Positions 1 to 6,645 of a stretch of DNA of 10,536 nt are shown one piece after another. Made by a program: the position numbers and the translations under genes. Source of the stretch: Spirochaetota bacterium (GTDB lineage: Bacteria > Spirochaetota > UBA12135 > COTS27); assembly GCA_030621685.1 (NCBI GenBank), contig JAUXHF010000044.1, positions 1 through 10,536 of the forward strand, read 5' to 3'. Below the pieces are notes generated by a model. The model was not told the DNA's origin, ran no database searches, and saw nothing but the letters and a program-made list of their open reading frames with translations. How positions within the stretch are numbered: position 1 is the first letter of the stretch; each line of letters opens with the position of its first letter.

Positions 1-192
1 TATACAGAAAACCTCTACATGATAGCCTTGCTCGGCTAGCGTAGCTGCTGCCGATGCTCCAGCTAATCCGGTTCCCACCACAATAATCTTGAACTTCCTT
101 CGGTTGGAGTGGTTCACCAGCTTCATATCAAATTTATGGTTGCTCCACTTCTGCTCAAGGCTTCCGCTGGGCTGGCTGCTTGTTATATCCAT
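1..192 (-). CDS. sdhA: Succinate dehydrogenase/fumarate reductase flavoprotein subunit, N-terminal part (cut by window edge)
   Basis: Only the first 64 codons are present; the gene continues beyond position 1. The protein would carry covalent FAD and oxidise succinate to fumarate in the membrane-associated SDH complex. What is visible is an N-terminal stretch with 'KFDMKLVNHSNRRKFKIIVV' at residues 20-39, then the dinucleotide-binding turn GTGLAGAS (residues 40-47) and a second strand ending in E60-V-F, the expected Rossmann start for FAD binding. This extended N-terminus before the FAD motif is typical of the SdhA paired with a single-subunit cytochrome b. ATG at 192 is preceded by AGGA at 200-203 with a 7-base spacer. 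It lies 138 bp downstream of sdhC in the same direction, so sdhC-sdhA (and probably sdhB outside the window) form an operon. The catalytic His/Arg residues are outside the window. Confidence 0.93.
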   Translation of the reverse strand, partial: MDITSSQPSGSLEQKWSNHKFDMKLVNHSNRRKFKIIVVGTGLAGASAAATLAEQGYHVEVFCI

Positions 193-330
193 AATTTTTT
201 CCTGTAATCTTTTTAAACTAAGTAAACTAAGTTTTCTTTTGCCTAGGGTATTCTCTTAGCTTTTAGAGTATGTAATTAAACCTTAAATTTCAAATCAATA
301 AAAAAAACGAAAAAACCCATGCGATGACCT
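193..330 (-). other. sdhC-sdhA spacer
   Basis: This is a 138-bp spacer inside the presumed sdh operon. It is AT-rich, with the sdhA Shine-Dalgarno AGGA at 200-203. I see no strong hairpin with a T-run, so nothing argues against read-through from sdhC into sdhA. Confidence 0.5.
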
Positions 331-1026
331 TCAAGCAAAGATATTTAAGTACAGTGCCAGAAAGCTAAAGCCGCTAGCAATTGCGCTGCCAAAGACATAG
401 GCAAGAATTTTCAGGCCGTCTTTCATTCTCGTATTATAGAGGCCTATCGATTTAAATGCGCTTTGCAAGCCATGGGAAAGGTGTCCGCCCACCAAAATGG
501 CAGCTATGATGTAAAAAATGAGCGTAGGCAGCTCCTTGAAGTCTGCTACCACCAAGGTATAGAGGTCTCTTATCATAATGCCGCTTTCTCCGGCTAGGGG
601 AATAAGGGCAGCATCGCCAAGGCGAAATTCTCTTATATGCACAATCAGAAAAACGAAAATAACCGTTCCTGTTAGCCCCATGTTCGATGAGAAAACTGTA
701 CTCATACCTAGTTTTTTCCGCTGTTTATAGCTTTGGGGTCTTGCCACATAATTCGATAGTGTGCCTAGGGCTGCCAAAATGATATGCATAGCAAAACCTA
801 GCACAAGCACTGTTTCTAAAGCAAAGAGTACGGCTCGGTTATTTGATAGCGTGTAGGCGTAGAGGTTAAAGGCATCTTTTCCCAAAAGAAGGGTTAAGTT
901 GCCTAGCAGATGAAGTGTGATGAAGCTTATTAGAAACAAACCCGAGAAAGAAACAAGAATTTTCCGCCCCAATAAAGAGCTTAGAATTTCAAGAACAAAG
1001 TTTTTTGATTTTACTATTTTTTCCAT
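331..1026 (-). CDS. sdhC: Succinate dehydrogenase cytochrome b subunit (type B, five-helix, di-heme anchor)
   Basis: A 231-residue integral membrane protein that would anchor SdhAB to the inner membrane, carry b hemes and pass electrons to quinone. Five hydrophobic segments are visible at about residues 24-46, 66-90, 115-132, 166-188 and 206-228. Conserved-looking histidines sit where the family places its heme ligands: H39 (in HLLGN), H81, H130 and H182/H185 (in GGHLSHGLQSAF). The segment 'RKILVSFSGLFLISFITLH' (residues 21-39) matches the usual first helix. The length agrees with the single-subunit sdhC b558 family and not with the split SdhC/SdhD type. ATG at 1026 has the Shine-Dalgarno AAGGAAG at 1034-1040. 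It is followed by sdhA on the same strand, the canonical type B order. An upstream promoter must lie in the AT-rich gap 1027-1368, but I could not single one out. Confidence 0.95.
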   Translation of the reverse strand: MEKIVKSKNFVLEILSSLLGRKILVSFSGLFLISFITLHLLGNLTLLLGKDAFNLYAYTLSNNRAVLFALETVLVLGFAMHIILAALGTLSNYVARPQSYKQRKKLGMSTVFSSNMGLTGTVIFVFLIVHIREFRLGDAALIPLAGESGIMIRDLYTLVVADFKELPTLIFYIIAAILVGGHLSHGLQSAFKSIGLYNTRMKDGLKILAYVFGSAIASGFSFLALYLNIFA

Positions 1027-1368
1027 CGTATTTCTTCCTTGTCGTTGTAGCGGCCTTCTCGCTTTATCCTGCCTGCATAATAAAATATGTTACTGATGAA
1101 GAGCTTTGATGGCTATGTTTTGTTTTATTAGTGGGCAAATATTTTCCTATACATACTTGTCTGTACATACTTCCTTATTAATACTTCCCTATAATAATAC
1201 GTTATACTCTAGAGTAATTGCTCTTAATAATACAGGCATGCCGCAGCATATAATATAATACAGTTATATGGTACAGTATAATTGGCGTAAGCAAGGTGAA
1301 ATTTATGTTAAGTTGTGATTTTGATATTTTTTGTATATTTGTAGCCATAGTGTTTTTCGATTGAAACT
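1027..1368. other. Divergent AT-rich intergenic region between sdhC and the 91-residue ORF
   Basis: No gene is supported in these 342 bp. It should hold promoters in both directions. Visible items are the sdhC ribosome binding site (1034-1040), a 12-bp perfect palindrome TACTCTAGAGTA (1205-1216), an 8-bp palindrome GGCATGCC (1235-1242), a repeated TACATACTT (1150-1158 and 1164-1172), and a TATAAT at 1277-1282 pointing toward the plus-strand gene. The TATAAT lacks a convincing -35 box 17 bp upstream, so I do not call it a promoter. Confidence 0.6.
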
Positions 1369-1644
1369 ATGCCAAAACACCAAACTCTGCATAAAGAGGT
1401 TAAAATCAATGTCAATCGCTTACGTGCACATAAATTTATAAAGCGTATTAGCATAGGCCCCTACGAGAATTGCCGTCATAAATATAGGCCTGGAGTTTTG
1501 AAATTTCAGCGTGAAACAAGCTCTGGCTGGAAAATAAATGGCTACGATGGCTCTGGCATCTATACCTTGTATATTTATCTTGAGCAGCCCGAGAGTATTG
1601 AACAGCGGAATTCCATAGCTATGTATATGAAAAAATTTTCATAG
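1369..1644 (+). CDS. Hypothetical protein, 91 residues
   Basis: I do not recognise this family. The protein is small and basic, rich in Lys, Arg, His and Tyr, with no signal peptide or membrane segment. Its middle part (about residues 30-75) reads as alternating strands with Gly turns, for example 'ISIGPYENCRHKYRPG' and 'WKINGYDGSGIYTLYIYLE', which suggests a small beta-rich fold. Codon use resembles the neighbours and stop codons are absent over the full length, so it is probably real. No Shine-Dalgarno sequence stands out before ATG 1369 (upstream is 'cgattgaaact'), so the start or the gene itself is less secure than the others. It ends 43 bp before the methyltransferase gene on the same strand and may be cotranscribed with it. 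Function unknown. Confidence 0.62.
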   Translation: MPKHQTLHKEVKINVNRLRAHKFIKRISIGPYENCRHKYRPGVLKFQRETSSGWKINGYDGSGIYTLYIYLEQPESIEQRNSIAMYMKKFS

Positions 1645-1687
1645 CTTAGCTAAGACAAAGCTTCTTTTTTAAAAAAAGAAAAGCAAT

Positions 1688-2332
1688 ATGCATAAAATAA
1701 CAGATAAACGGGTTCTTGAACTACTAGATGAGCTACATAAAAAGGCGAATTCGAATTTGCAGTGGCTGTTTCTTTTAAAAGCTAGCTTAAAGCGTCTTTT
1801 TAAAAAGCTTAGTCCCGAGGATATGCGTGATGCTTATATTTCAATTTCCTCGGAACAGGGAAAGCAGGTTTACGATCTTTTGCTACGAAAGAAGTCAAGA
1901 TGCATCGTTGAATATGGGACGTCATTTGGCATCTCCACTTTGTATTTGGCAGCGGCGGTCAAAGAGAATAAGGGGAAGGTTGTTAGCTGCGAACTTTTAG
2001 CCAATAAATGCAAAGTAGCTAAGCAAAATTTCAAGAGAGCTGGCCTCGAAAATTACATTGAATTAAAAGAAGGCGATGCCCTCAGCACGCTTCAAGATTT
2101 TAATGAACCCATTGATATCCTGTTTTTTGATGCCTGGCCAGAAATCTATATTCCGCTTTTGGTGAAATTGCAAGTGCTTATGAAAGCGGGTTCATTGCTT
2201 TATCTTGATAATGCTGACAATAAAAGAACATGGCCTCTGCGGCAGTATCTCCGGGAGCGTCCTAAGGAGTTTATGCGCATAGAGCAGGAAAACTTCTTTG
2301 GAAGATCACAGCTTTTTGAGTTGAAAGACTGA
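1688..2332 (+). CDS. Class I SAM-dependent methyltransferase (O-methyltransferase-like, Methyltransf_24 type)
   Basis: This 214-residue soluble protein has a recognisable SAM-binding Rossmann core after a helical N-terminus (residues 1-70). Motif I is 'IVEYGTSFGIST' (residues 73-84), with a glycine loop like that of caffeoyl-CoA/catechol O-methyltransferase relatives. The acidic residue at the end of strand 2, expected to hold the ribose, is E102 in 'VVSCE'. The adenine-site acidic motif is 'EGDAL' (128-132). Strand 4 is 'IDILFFDAW' (142-150), and 'LLYLDNAD' (170-177) resembles the D-N pair that binds metal in the divalent-cation-dependent O-methyltransferases. The substrate cannot be read from the sequence. 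ATG 1688 is preceded by an A/G-rich tract rather than a clean AGGAGG. It converges on the 458-residue membrane protein gene, leaving 33 bp between stops. Confidence 0.87.
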   Translation: MHKITDKRVLELLDELHKKANSNLQWLFLLKASLKRLFKKLSPEDMRDAYISISSEQGKQVYDLLLRKKSRCIVEYGTSFGISTLYLAAAVKENKGKVVSCELLANKCKVAKQNFKRAGLENYIELKEGDALSTLQDFNEPIDILFFDAWPEIYIPLLVKLQVLMKAGSLLYLDNADNKRTWPLRQYLRERPKEFMRIEQENFFGRSQLFELKD

Positions 2333-2365
2333 TGCCCGCTAAGAGAGGCTTCTTTAATTGTAACG

Positions 2366-3742
2366 TTAATATCCTGGGTGGATAGCTTCTCCTTTTTGTA
2401 TCAAAATTTCGTAGCGCCTTAATCCCAGAATGCTACTGTCTTTTTCTGTAAGCGCTTGCTCAATTTTTTCTCCCTCTTCAGCTAAGAAAGATGTTTTTCT
2501 ATTGTAAATATTTTCAAAAGAGCTATGAACGACACTCGCTAAAATCACCATAAGAAAAAATATTGAAAAGAAAGTTTTTGTCCCTTTAAATTGCAGCAAT
2601 CTTTCATAGCTATACAGCGAGTAATAAAAAGCAAAGGGAAAAACAATACTAAAGGCATAAACACGAATAGGATAGGGTACATTAGCAAATAATCTGGCTA
2701 TAAACAAAGATAGAAAGATACAAAGAAAAATAATCTTAATTGTTTTGAAATCATGATTCCAATTTGGATGAGCATGCTTGCTTTTTTTAACAAAGAAAGC
2801 AAGGAACATCCAAGCTGTCATAAGCCAAGAACTTATGGTTAAAAATATTGTAAGAAAACGAATATTTTTATACACTAAAAAGAAGTCAGCTCTTTCGGGG
2901 GCATTGAGCTTGATTACATAGGGCATGTCATGCGAGGCGTAAGCCAATACCTTAAAGAAAAATGGAAAGAATTCTCTAGCTCGGATGAATTCGAAATTGA
3001 AATTGCCGGCAGTCCCCAAACCAAAAGGTCCATATTTTATGATAGTTGGGATAAGTAAAGAGCCAAGTACCAAAGCGCCCATACAAAAAAATCCGAAACT
3101 TGTTAAATCTATTTTTCTTTCCTTCGCCAAAAACCATCTAAATAAGCAAAACAAAACAAAGGGCAGCAGCATAATAACAGAGTGATGGGTTTGCACGAGC
3201 GCTAAAAAAGATGCCCCTATGAGAAAAGCTGATACTTTTTTAGGAAGAATATTTTGTTTATAAAAGCCCATATTTTCTATGAATCCGATGAGAAAAAATA
3301 TCGAAAAAATAATGACATGCCCTGGGTTGTATAGCCTTGTCGCCATTTTAAGACTAAACGGACTTAATAAAATCCAAGCATATATGAACCATGGGGGAAG
3401 CAAGGCAAATCTCTTAGAGCTGTACCATGCGAAAAAAAGCAAGGCGGCAAATGCCATAATATTCATGAAAACTATCGGCGCAGCCGGATGCATCCAAATA
3501 AAAAGCGGCGCTCCGGTAAGTAGGGGGATAAGCGCGCCGGGAATTTGACTCTTACTCCAAACTACATCTGGTCCAAAGTATGGCCATGCCCCCGATGTGA
3601 AAAATTTTAGCCCTAAAAGATAAATTTGTTTGTCATCAAATTCATTGTGAAAAGAAAGGCTTGTATATTGCCTGAAGAAAAAAACAAAGAGGCAGATTAA
3701 AATGATAATGAATTCATTTTTCCCAATGAGTTTTGCTTTCAA
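2366..3742 (-). CDS. Multi-pass membrane protein, possible GT-C/GT39-like glycosyltransferase
   Basis: This 458-residue protein has roughly 10-12 hydrophobic segments (near residues 11-23, 68-82, 87-107, 114-130, 143-156, 170-184, 188-204, 214-235, 296-318, 334-351, 358-377, 390-406) and a charged soluble tail (about 410-458). After the first helix an external loop contains E34, D36 and D37 in 'NEFDDKQIY', then 'GAWPYFGPDVVWSKSQIPG'. An acidic residue in the first extracytoplasmic loop is characteristic of GT-C enzymes, which transfer sugars from polyprenyl-phosphate donors. This is a structural resemblance and not a family assignment. The start is TTG at 3742, which overlaps the pdxJ stop (TTGA), with GGGAG at 3752-3756 at a 9-base spacing. 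The next in-frame ATG would be at residue 84 and would remove the first helix. Overlap with pdxJ implies cotranscription and translational coupling, though no functional link to vitamin B6 is evident. Confidence 0.85.
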   Translation of the reverse strand: MKAKLIGKNEFIIILICLFVFFFRQYTSLSFHNEFDDKQIYLLGLKFFTSGAWPYFGPDVVWSKSQIPGALIPLLTGAPLFIWMHPAAPIVFMNIMAFAALLFFAWYSSKRFALLPPWFIYAWILLSPFSLKMATRLYNPGHVIIFSIFFLIGFIENMGFYKQNILPKKVSAFLIGASFLALVQTHHSVIMLLPFVLFCLFRWFLAKERKIDLTSFGFFCMGALVLGSLLIPTIIKYGPFGLGTAGNFNFEFIRAREFFPFFFKVLAYASHDMPYVIKLNAPERADFFLVYKNIRFLTIFLTISSWLMTAWMFLAFFVKKSKHAHPNWNHDFKTIKIIFLCIFLSLFIARLFANVPYPIRVYAFSIVFPFAFYYSLYSYERLLQFKGTKTFFSIFFLMVILASVVHSSFENIYNRKTSFLAEEGEKIEQALTEKDSSILGLRRYEILIQKGEAIHPGY

Positions 3743-4527
3743 AGAGTTTTTCTCCCAGCATCGCCTAAACTTTGGCTTATACGTTTATAGCTTCGTACTG
3801 TTTTTGCTAAGCCATCGTAAAGGGCATCATTTATGAGAGCATGCCCAATGGATACTTCGCTGATGAAGGGTATCTGCGCTAAAAACTCTGCAAGATTTTC
3901 TTGGTTAAGATCATGCCCGGCGTTAACCTGTAGCCCGGCTGCCGCCGCCAGCTTGGCCGCTAAGAGATACTGCTTAAGCAGCCCTTCCTTTTTAGAGCTA
4001 GCATAATGAGCCGCATAGCTCTGGGCATAGCTCTGTGTATATAACTCAACTCTATCGGCGCCTAGCTGCCTAGCCAAATTCCAATCTTTGCTTGTATGGC
4101 TCATAAACAAACTTATTCGCTTACAAGAGCTTCGCAGCTCTGAAAGAAAGCCTCTAAGCGCTAATTCATGTTTCCCAAGCTCCCAGCCATGGTCAGAAGT
4201 TATTTGGTTTTCGGCATCTGGTACAAGAGTTACTTGCGTGGGCTTTGCTTGTTTTACAAGCTCAATAAATCCGGGATATTCGCCTTTTTTCTTCGAGAAA
4301 GGATTGCCTTCAATGTTAAATTCAGCGCCTAGCTGTAAGCAGAATTTGGCTAGCATCAGCACATCATCTGGCTTGATATGCCGCAAATCCGGCCTGGGAT
4401 GTACGGTGATGCCATCGGCGCCGTTTTCAAGAATGACTTGGCAGGCTTTCTTTAGGCTGGGGACTTCTCTTCCTCGGGCGTTTCGGAGTAAGGCTATTTT
4501 ATTTACATTAACGCTTAGTTTAACCAT
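3739..4527 (-). CDS. pdxJ: Pyridoxine 5'-phosphate synthase
   Basis: PdxJ condenses 1-deoxy-D-xylulose 5-phosphate with 3-amino-2-oxopropyl phosphate to give pyridoxine 5'-phosphate, the ring-closing step of DXP-dependent vitamin B6 synthesis in the cytoplasm. The 262-residue product spans the TIM-barrel family length. Visible signatures are 'LSVNVNKIALLRNARG' (4-19), 'GADGITVHPRPDLRHI' (36-51) with H43, 'FNIEGNP' (70-76) with E73, 'TLVPDAENQITSDHGW' (100-115), 'GLQVNAGHDLN' (198-208) with H205, and 'EVSIGHALINDALYDGL' (224-240). H43, E73 and H205 correspond to the known catalytic His, Glu and His. Residues 165-172 hold a 4-residue in-frame tandem duplication (QSYAQSYA), from a 12-bp DNA repeat at 4013-4036. 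ATG at 4527 has no strong Shine-Dalgarno. The gene overlaps the downstream membrane protein gene by 4 bases. Confidence 0.97.
   Translation of the reverse strand: MVKLSVNVNKIALLRNARGREVPSLKKACQVILENGADGITVHPRPDLRHIKPDDVLMLAKFCLQLGAEFNIEGNPFSKKKGEYPGFIELVKQAKPTQVTLVPDAENQITSDHGWELGKHELALRGFLSELRSSCKRISLFMSHTSKDWNLARQLGADRVELYTQSYAQSYAAHYASSKKEGLLKQYLLAAKLAAAAGLQVNAGHDLNQENLAEFLAQIPFISEVSIGHALINDALYDGLAKTVRSYKRISQSLGDAGRKTL
3752..3756 (-). promoter_or_regulatory. Shine-Dalgarno for TTG-started membrane protein, inside pdxJ
   Basis: GGGAG on the minus strand lies within the last codons of pdxJ, 9 bases before the TTG at 3742. It supports the TTG start and the 4-base overlap (TTGA) over any downstream start. 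Confidence 0.65.
4013..4036. repeat. 12-bp in-frame tandem duplication inside pdxJ
   Basis: GCATAGCTCTGG (4013-4024) is followed directly by GCATAGCTCTGT (4025-4036). It encodes QSYA-QSYA and keeps the reading frame. It falls in the segment after 'VELYT', where the substrate-facing loop of PdxJ lies. Confidence 0.85.
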
Positions 4528-4794
4528 GGTCTTAGGTCAGGAAGAATTCTTATTTGTAAAACTATAGTACCTTTAATAGTAGCTAAATAGTAGCTAAAAG
4601 TGTTACATGAAACCTTGATATTTTCTTGGTTTTTTAGAGTGTTATGCAAAGTTTATTATATACTTATAAAATGCAGGGCATTTTTGTGTTTTTGGATAGT
4701 GGAAACTTTGCTGTTCCAATTACATTAATGTTCTTTTTAGCATTTTTAGCGTAATAGAGTAGCATTTGAATGTTAAGCAGAAATGGCTACTATG

Positions 4795-4827
4795 CTATAT
4801 GGTATTTATCATAAAAATACCATATAG
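4795..4827. promoter_or_regulatory. Perfect 13-bp inverted repeat overlapping a promoter (operator candidate)
   Basis: CTATATGGTATTT (4795-4807) and its exact reverse complement AAATACCATATAG (4815-4827) flank a 7-base spacer. The inverted repeat straddles the candidate -35 box at 4806-4811 and stops 1 base before the TATAAT at 4829-4834. This is the geometry of a dimeric repressor site. Alternatively, if transcription starts further upstream, it would form a 13-bp AT-rich stem in the 5' leader. Confidence 0.7.
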
Positions 4828-4834
4828 GTATAAT
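4806..4834 (+). promoter_or_regulatory. Candidate sigma70-type promoter for the SRPBCC/GyrI gene
   Basis: TTATCA (4806-4811, four of six matches to TTGACA) lies exactly 17 bp before a perfect TATAAT (4829-4834). The predicted start near 4841 would give a leader of only about 12 bases beginning at the Shine-Dalgarno AGGTGAT (4841-4847, 5 bases before the ATG). That is very short, so a second upstream promoter is possible. Confidence 0.5.
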
Positions 4835-4852
4835 AATACGAGGTGATTTACC

Positions 4853-5890
4853 ATGATAAACTTTTTACTTTTTCTATTCATTATTGTTGTTGGAGTAGGC
4901 ATTTGGCTGCTGGGACTTCCGGGAAAATTCACAGTGCAACGTTCACTGATCATCAAAAAACCTGTTACGAAAGTGTTCTCTATGGCGATAGACTTTAAAA
5001 AATGGATGGCGTGGCAACCTTGGCGCTACTTTGAACCCGATGTGCCTACAGAAGTAGCAGGCAGTGGCATGGATGTTGGCGATAGCTATTCTTGGAAAAG
5101 TGATTTTTTGGGCGAGGGGATATTGAAACATGTCAGCATCGAAAAAAATAAAAGTGTTGAGCAAGACATGCAATTTTTTAAGCCTTTTAAATCAAAAATG
5201 AAAATATTTTGGAATTTTGAAGATCTTGGCAAAGATGGCGTTAAGGTGACTTGGGGTTCTTCTTCCAGGCTGCCTATATTCTTACGACCTTTTTTGAAAC
5301 AGTTTAAATCGGCTATTGACTTGGATTACTCTCGCGGACTTAGTATGCTAAAAAGCTTAGCAGAAAAAGGAAAGATAGCCTCAAAAGTGGAAATTGAAGA
5401 AAACAGCTCGCTACCGAAGTTTGCTTACCTGGGCTATCGAAGAGATACAAAAATAAAGGATCTTCCGCTTACTATGAGCGAGGATTTTCCGGCGCTTCAT
5501 AAACTAGTAAGTAAAAAAAAACTTAAAGCATCAAAAAAAATGATGCCGCTTTCTATGTATCATAAAACAAATATCGTTACAGGCGATGTCAGTTATACGG
5601 CGGCTCTTCCTCTTGAAATGGCATCTTTAAAACAAGCGAAAGCCGTTGCCGCAGAAGCTGGAACGGCCTTTGTAGCCGATGTGGTTGAAGAAACTCCCAA
5701 AGCCTTTATGATTAGACATATAGGTTCATACGTGCATCTTGATAACGCTTGGGCGGGGCTGTTTATGTATCAAAGATATTTGAAATTTAAGGTTATAAAA
5801 AATAAACCGAATTTTGAACTTTACCTTACAGACGCCAGTAAAACAAAGCCTGAAAAAAACATCACTGAAATATATACGGCTTGTATGTAA
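4853..5890 (+). CDS. Membrane-anchored SRPBCC-family protein with C-terminal GyrI-like effector-binding domain
   Basis: This protein of 345 residues has three parts. Residues 3-22 are a hydrophobic N-terminal anchor. Residues about 27-170 match the SRPBCC/polyketide-cyclase-like fold: 'FTVQRSLIIKKPVTKVFSMAIDF' opening, 'W..MAWQPW', then 'GVKVTWGSSSRLP' and a long C-terminal helix ending 'GLSMLKSLAEKG'. Residues about 190-345 resemble the GyrI-like/AraC effector-binding domain, with 'HIGSYVHLDNAWAGLF' (289-304), 'FELYLTD' (321-327) and 'ITEIYTACM' at the end. Both folds enclose small hydrophobic ligands. No DNA-binding domain is present, so it is not itself a transcription factor. The ligand is unknown. 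AGGTGAT at 4841-4847 is a perfect anti-16S match before ATG 4853. Expression may be controlled through the palindrome at 4795-4827. Confidence 0.85.
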   Translation: MINFLLFLFIIVVGVGIWLLGLPGKFTVQRSLIIKKPVTKVFSMAIDFKKWMAWQPWRYFEPDVPTEVAGSGMDVGDSYSWKSDFLGEGILKHVSIEKNKSVEQDMQFFKPFKSKMKIFWNFEDLGKDGVKVTWGSSSRLPIFLRPFLKQFKSAIDLDYSRGLSMLKSLAEKGKIASKVEIEENSSLPKFAYLGYRRDTKIKDLPLTMSEDFPALHKLVSKKKLKASKKMMPLSMYHKTNIVTGDVSYTAALPLEMASLKQAKAVAAEAGTAFVADVVEETPKAFMIRHIGSYVHLDNAWAGLFMYQRYLKFKVIKNKPNFELYLTDASKTKPEKNITEIYTACM

Positions 5891-5923
5891 ATTTGAATAC
5901 AGGCTACTTTTAAATTGAGCTGC

Positions 5924-6436
5924 TTATTCTGTGTTTTCCAATCTTATGAAGGGGCCAGTAAGGCCATCTTTTGCTAGGCTAGGACACTTAGCGGCAGTAT
6001 CAATTTCTTTTTCGCTTAACTCATCATCTTCCATGCTATACGTTGCCGTGTACATTTCTTTTTCAGGGACAGTTTCTCCGTTATAGAGGCAGAGGATAGT
6101 TGTGGTATATGATAAATCATCTGTACTCCCGTAGTTTATATAAAGCGATATAATCAAAACATGCATATAGCTGGGGGCAGGATCAAATATTATTAGCTCC
6201 TCATTACCGCTCTTGATACTTCTTGTGGGAAGCTTAATAGAGTCGCTGCTAATAGTTATCAAGCTGGTATCATTTTTCCAAGTACCTATAAACTGTGAAG
6301 GCAGGTTCGATAGCAGTGCATAACTGCTATCTGAAGATTTTGAGCAGGCGGGGCTTAGCAAAATAAGAAGTATAGCTAATGCTATCTTGGTGGGCATGTA
6401 AAACAGCTTTTTTTGTAGCGCTGATAGTTTCTTCAA
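5924..6436 (-). CDS. Probable lipoprotein, hypothetical
   Basis: This 170-residue protein has a basic N-terminus, a hydrophobic stretch (residues 17-28, IALAILLILLSP) and then A-C at 30-31 followed by 'SKSSDSS'. This reads as a type II signal peptide with Cys31 as the lipidated residue, although the -3 position is Ser in a relaxed lipobox. The mature part includes 'LPSQFIGTWKND' (45-56), reminiscent of small beta-barrel lipoproteins whose domain starts with a 'GTW' motif, plus three further Cys-containing stretches. I cannot assign a function. The start is TTG at 6436 with AAGGAA at 6443-6448, 6 bases away. The alternative ATG at residue 14 keeps the hydrophobic core but has no ribosome binding site. 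It converges on the SRPBCC/GyrI gene with 33 bp between stops and no clear terminator. Confidence 0.72.
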   Translation of the reverse strand: MKKLSALQKKLFYMPTKIALAILLILLSPACSKSSDSSYALLSNLPSQFIGTWKNDTSLITISSDSIKLPTRSIKSGNEELIIFDPAPSYMHVLIISLYINYGSTDDLSYTTTILCLYNGETVPEKEMYTATYSMEDDELSEKEIDTAAKCPSLAKDGLTGPFIRLENTE

Positions 6437-6442
6437 AAAATA

Positions 6443-6448
6443 TTCCTT
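6443..6448 (-). promoter_or_regulatory. Shine-Dalgarno supporting TTG start of the lipoprotein gene
   Basis: AAGGAA on the minus strand lies 6 bases before the TTG at 6436. No comparable sequence precedes the in-frame ATG 13 codons later, so TTG is preferred. Confidence 0.6.
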
Positions 6449-6501
6449 AACAGTTTTAATGGCTACTTAGCAAAAGACTATAAAGTAGCTTTTTGCGGTA
6501 A

Positions 6502-6526
6502 CACTTTTCTTTTAGTAAAAGAAGTG
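6502..6526. other. Imperfect inverted repeat (hairpin)
   Basis: Two 5-bp helices, CACTT/AAGTG and CTTTT/AAAAG, are separated by a 2-base bulge and closed by a 3-base loop. It is too weak and lacks a clear T-run, so I do not call it a terminator, although it lies between the convergence of the VIT transcript and the lipoprotein gene. Confidence 0.4.
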
Positions 6527-6645
6527 CCTAGCTGTTAAGAAAAATATTTTTTGAGTAGTTTTCTGTTTAGTATAGAGAACAGAAATTTCTTTTTCGCAAG
6601 GCTTTAGATGCTTTTTCTCTGATATCGCTAGGCCTAAACAAAGGA

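Larger units (their letters stand above)
4528..4852. other. Divergent intergenic region between pdxJ and the SRPBCC/GyrI gene
   Basis: This gap of 325 bp is AT-rich and without a supported gene. It contains an 11-bp perfect tandem repeat AATAGTAGCTA (4575-4585, 4586-4596) that runs straight into AAAAGTGTTAC (4596-4606). There is a small hairpin with arms AAAATGC/GCATTTT (4668-4674, 4678-4684), a GAGTAGC/GCTACT pair (4757-4763, 4786-4791), and the promoter palindrome at 4795-4827 described separately. The pdxJ promoter must also be here but I cannot place it. Confidence 0.6.

Noticed and set aside
1277..1282. TATAAT as promoter of the 91-residue gene
   Set aside because: No acceptable -35 element at 16-18 bp upstream, and such hexamers are common in AT-rich spacer.
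4088..4567. 159-codon open frame on the plus strand
   Set aside because: It lies almost entirely antisense to pdxJ, whose family motifs are unmistakable, and its translation shows no recognisable domain.
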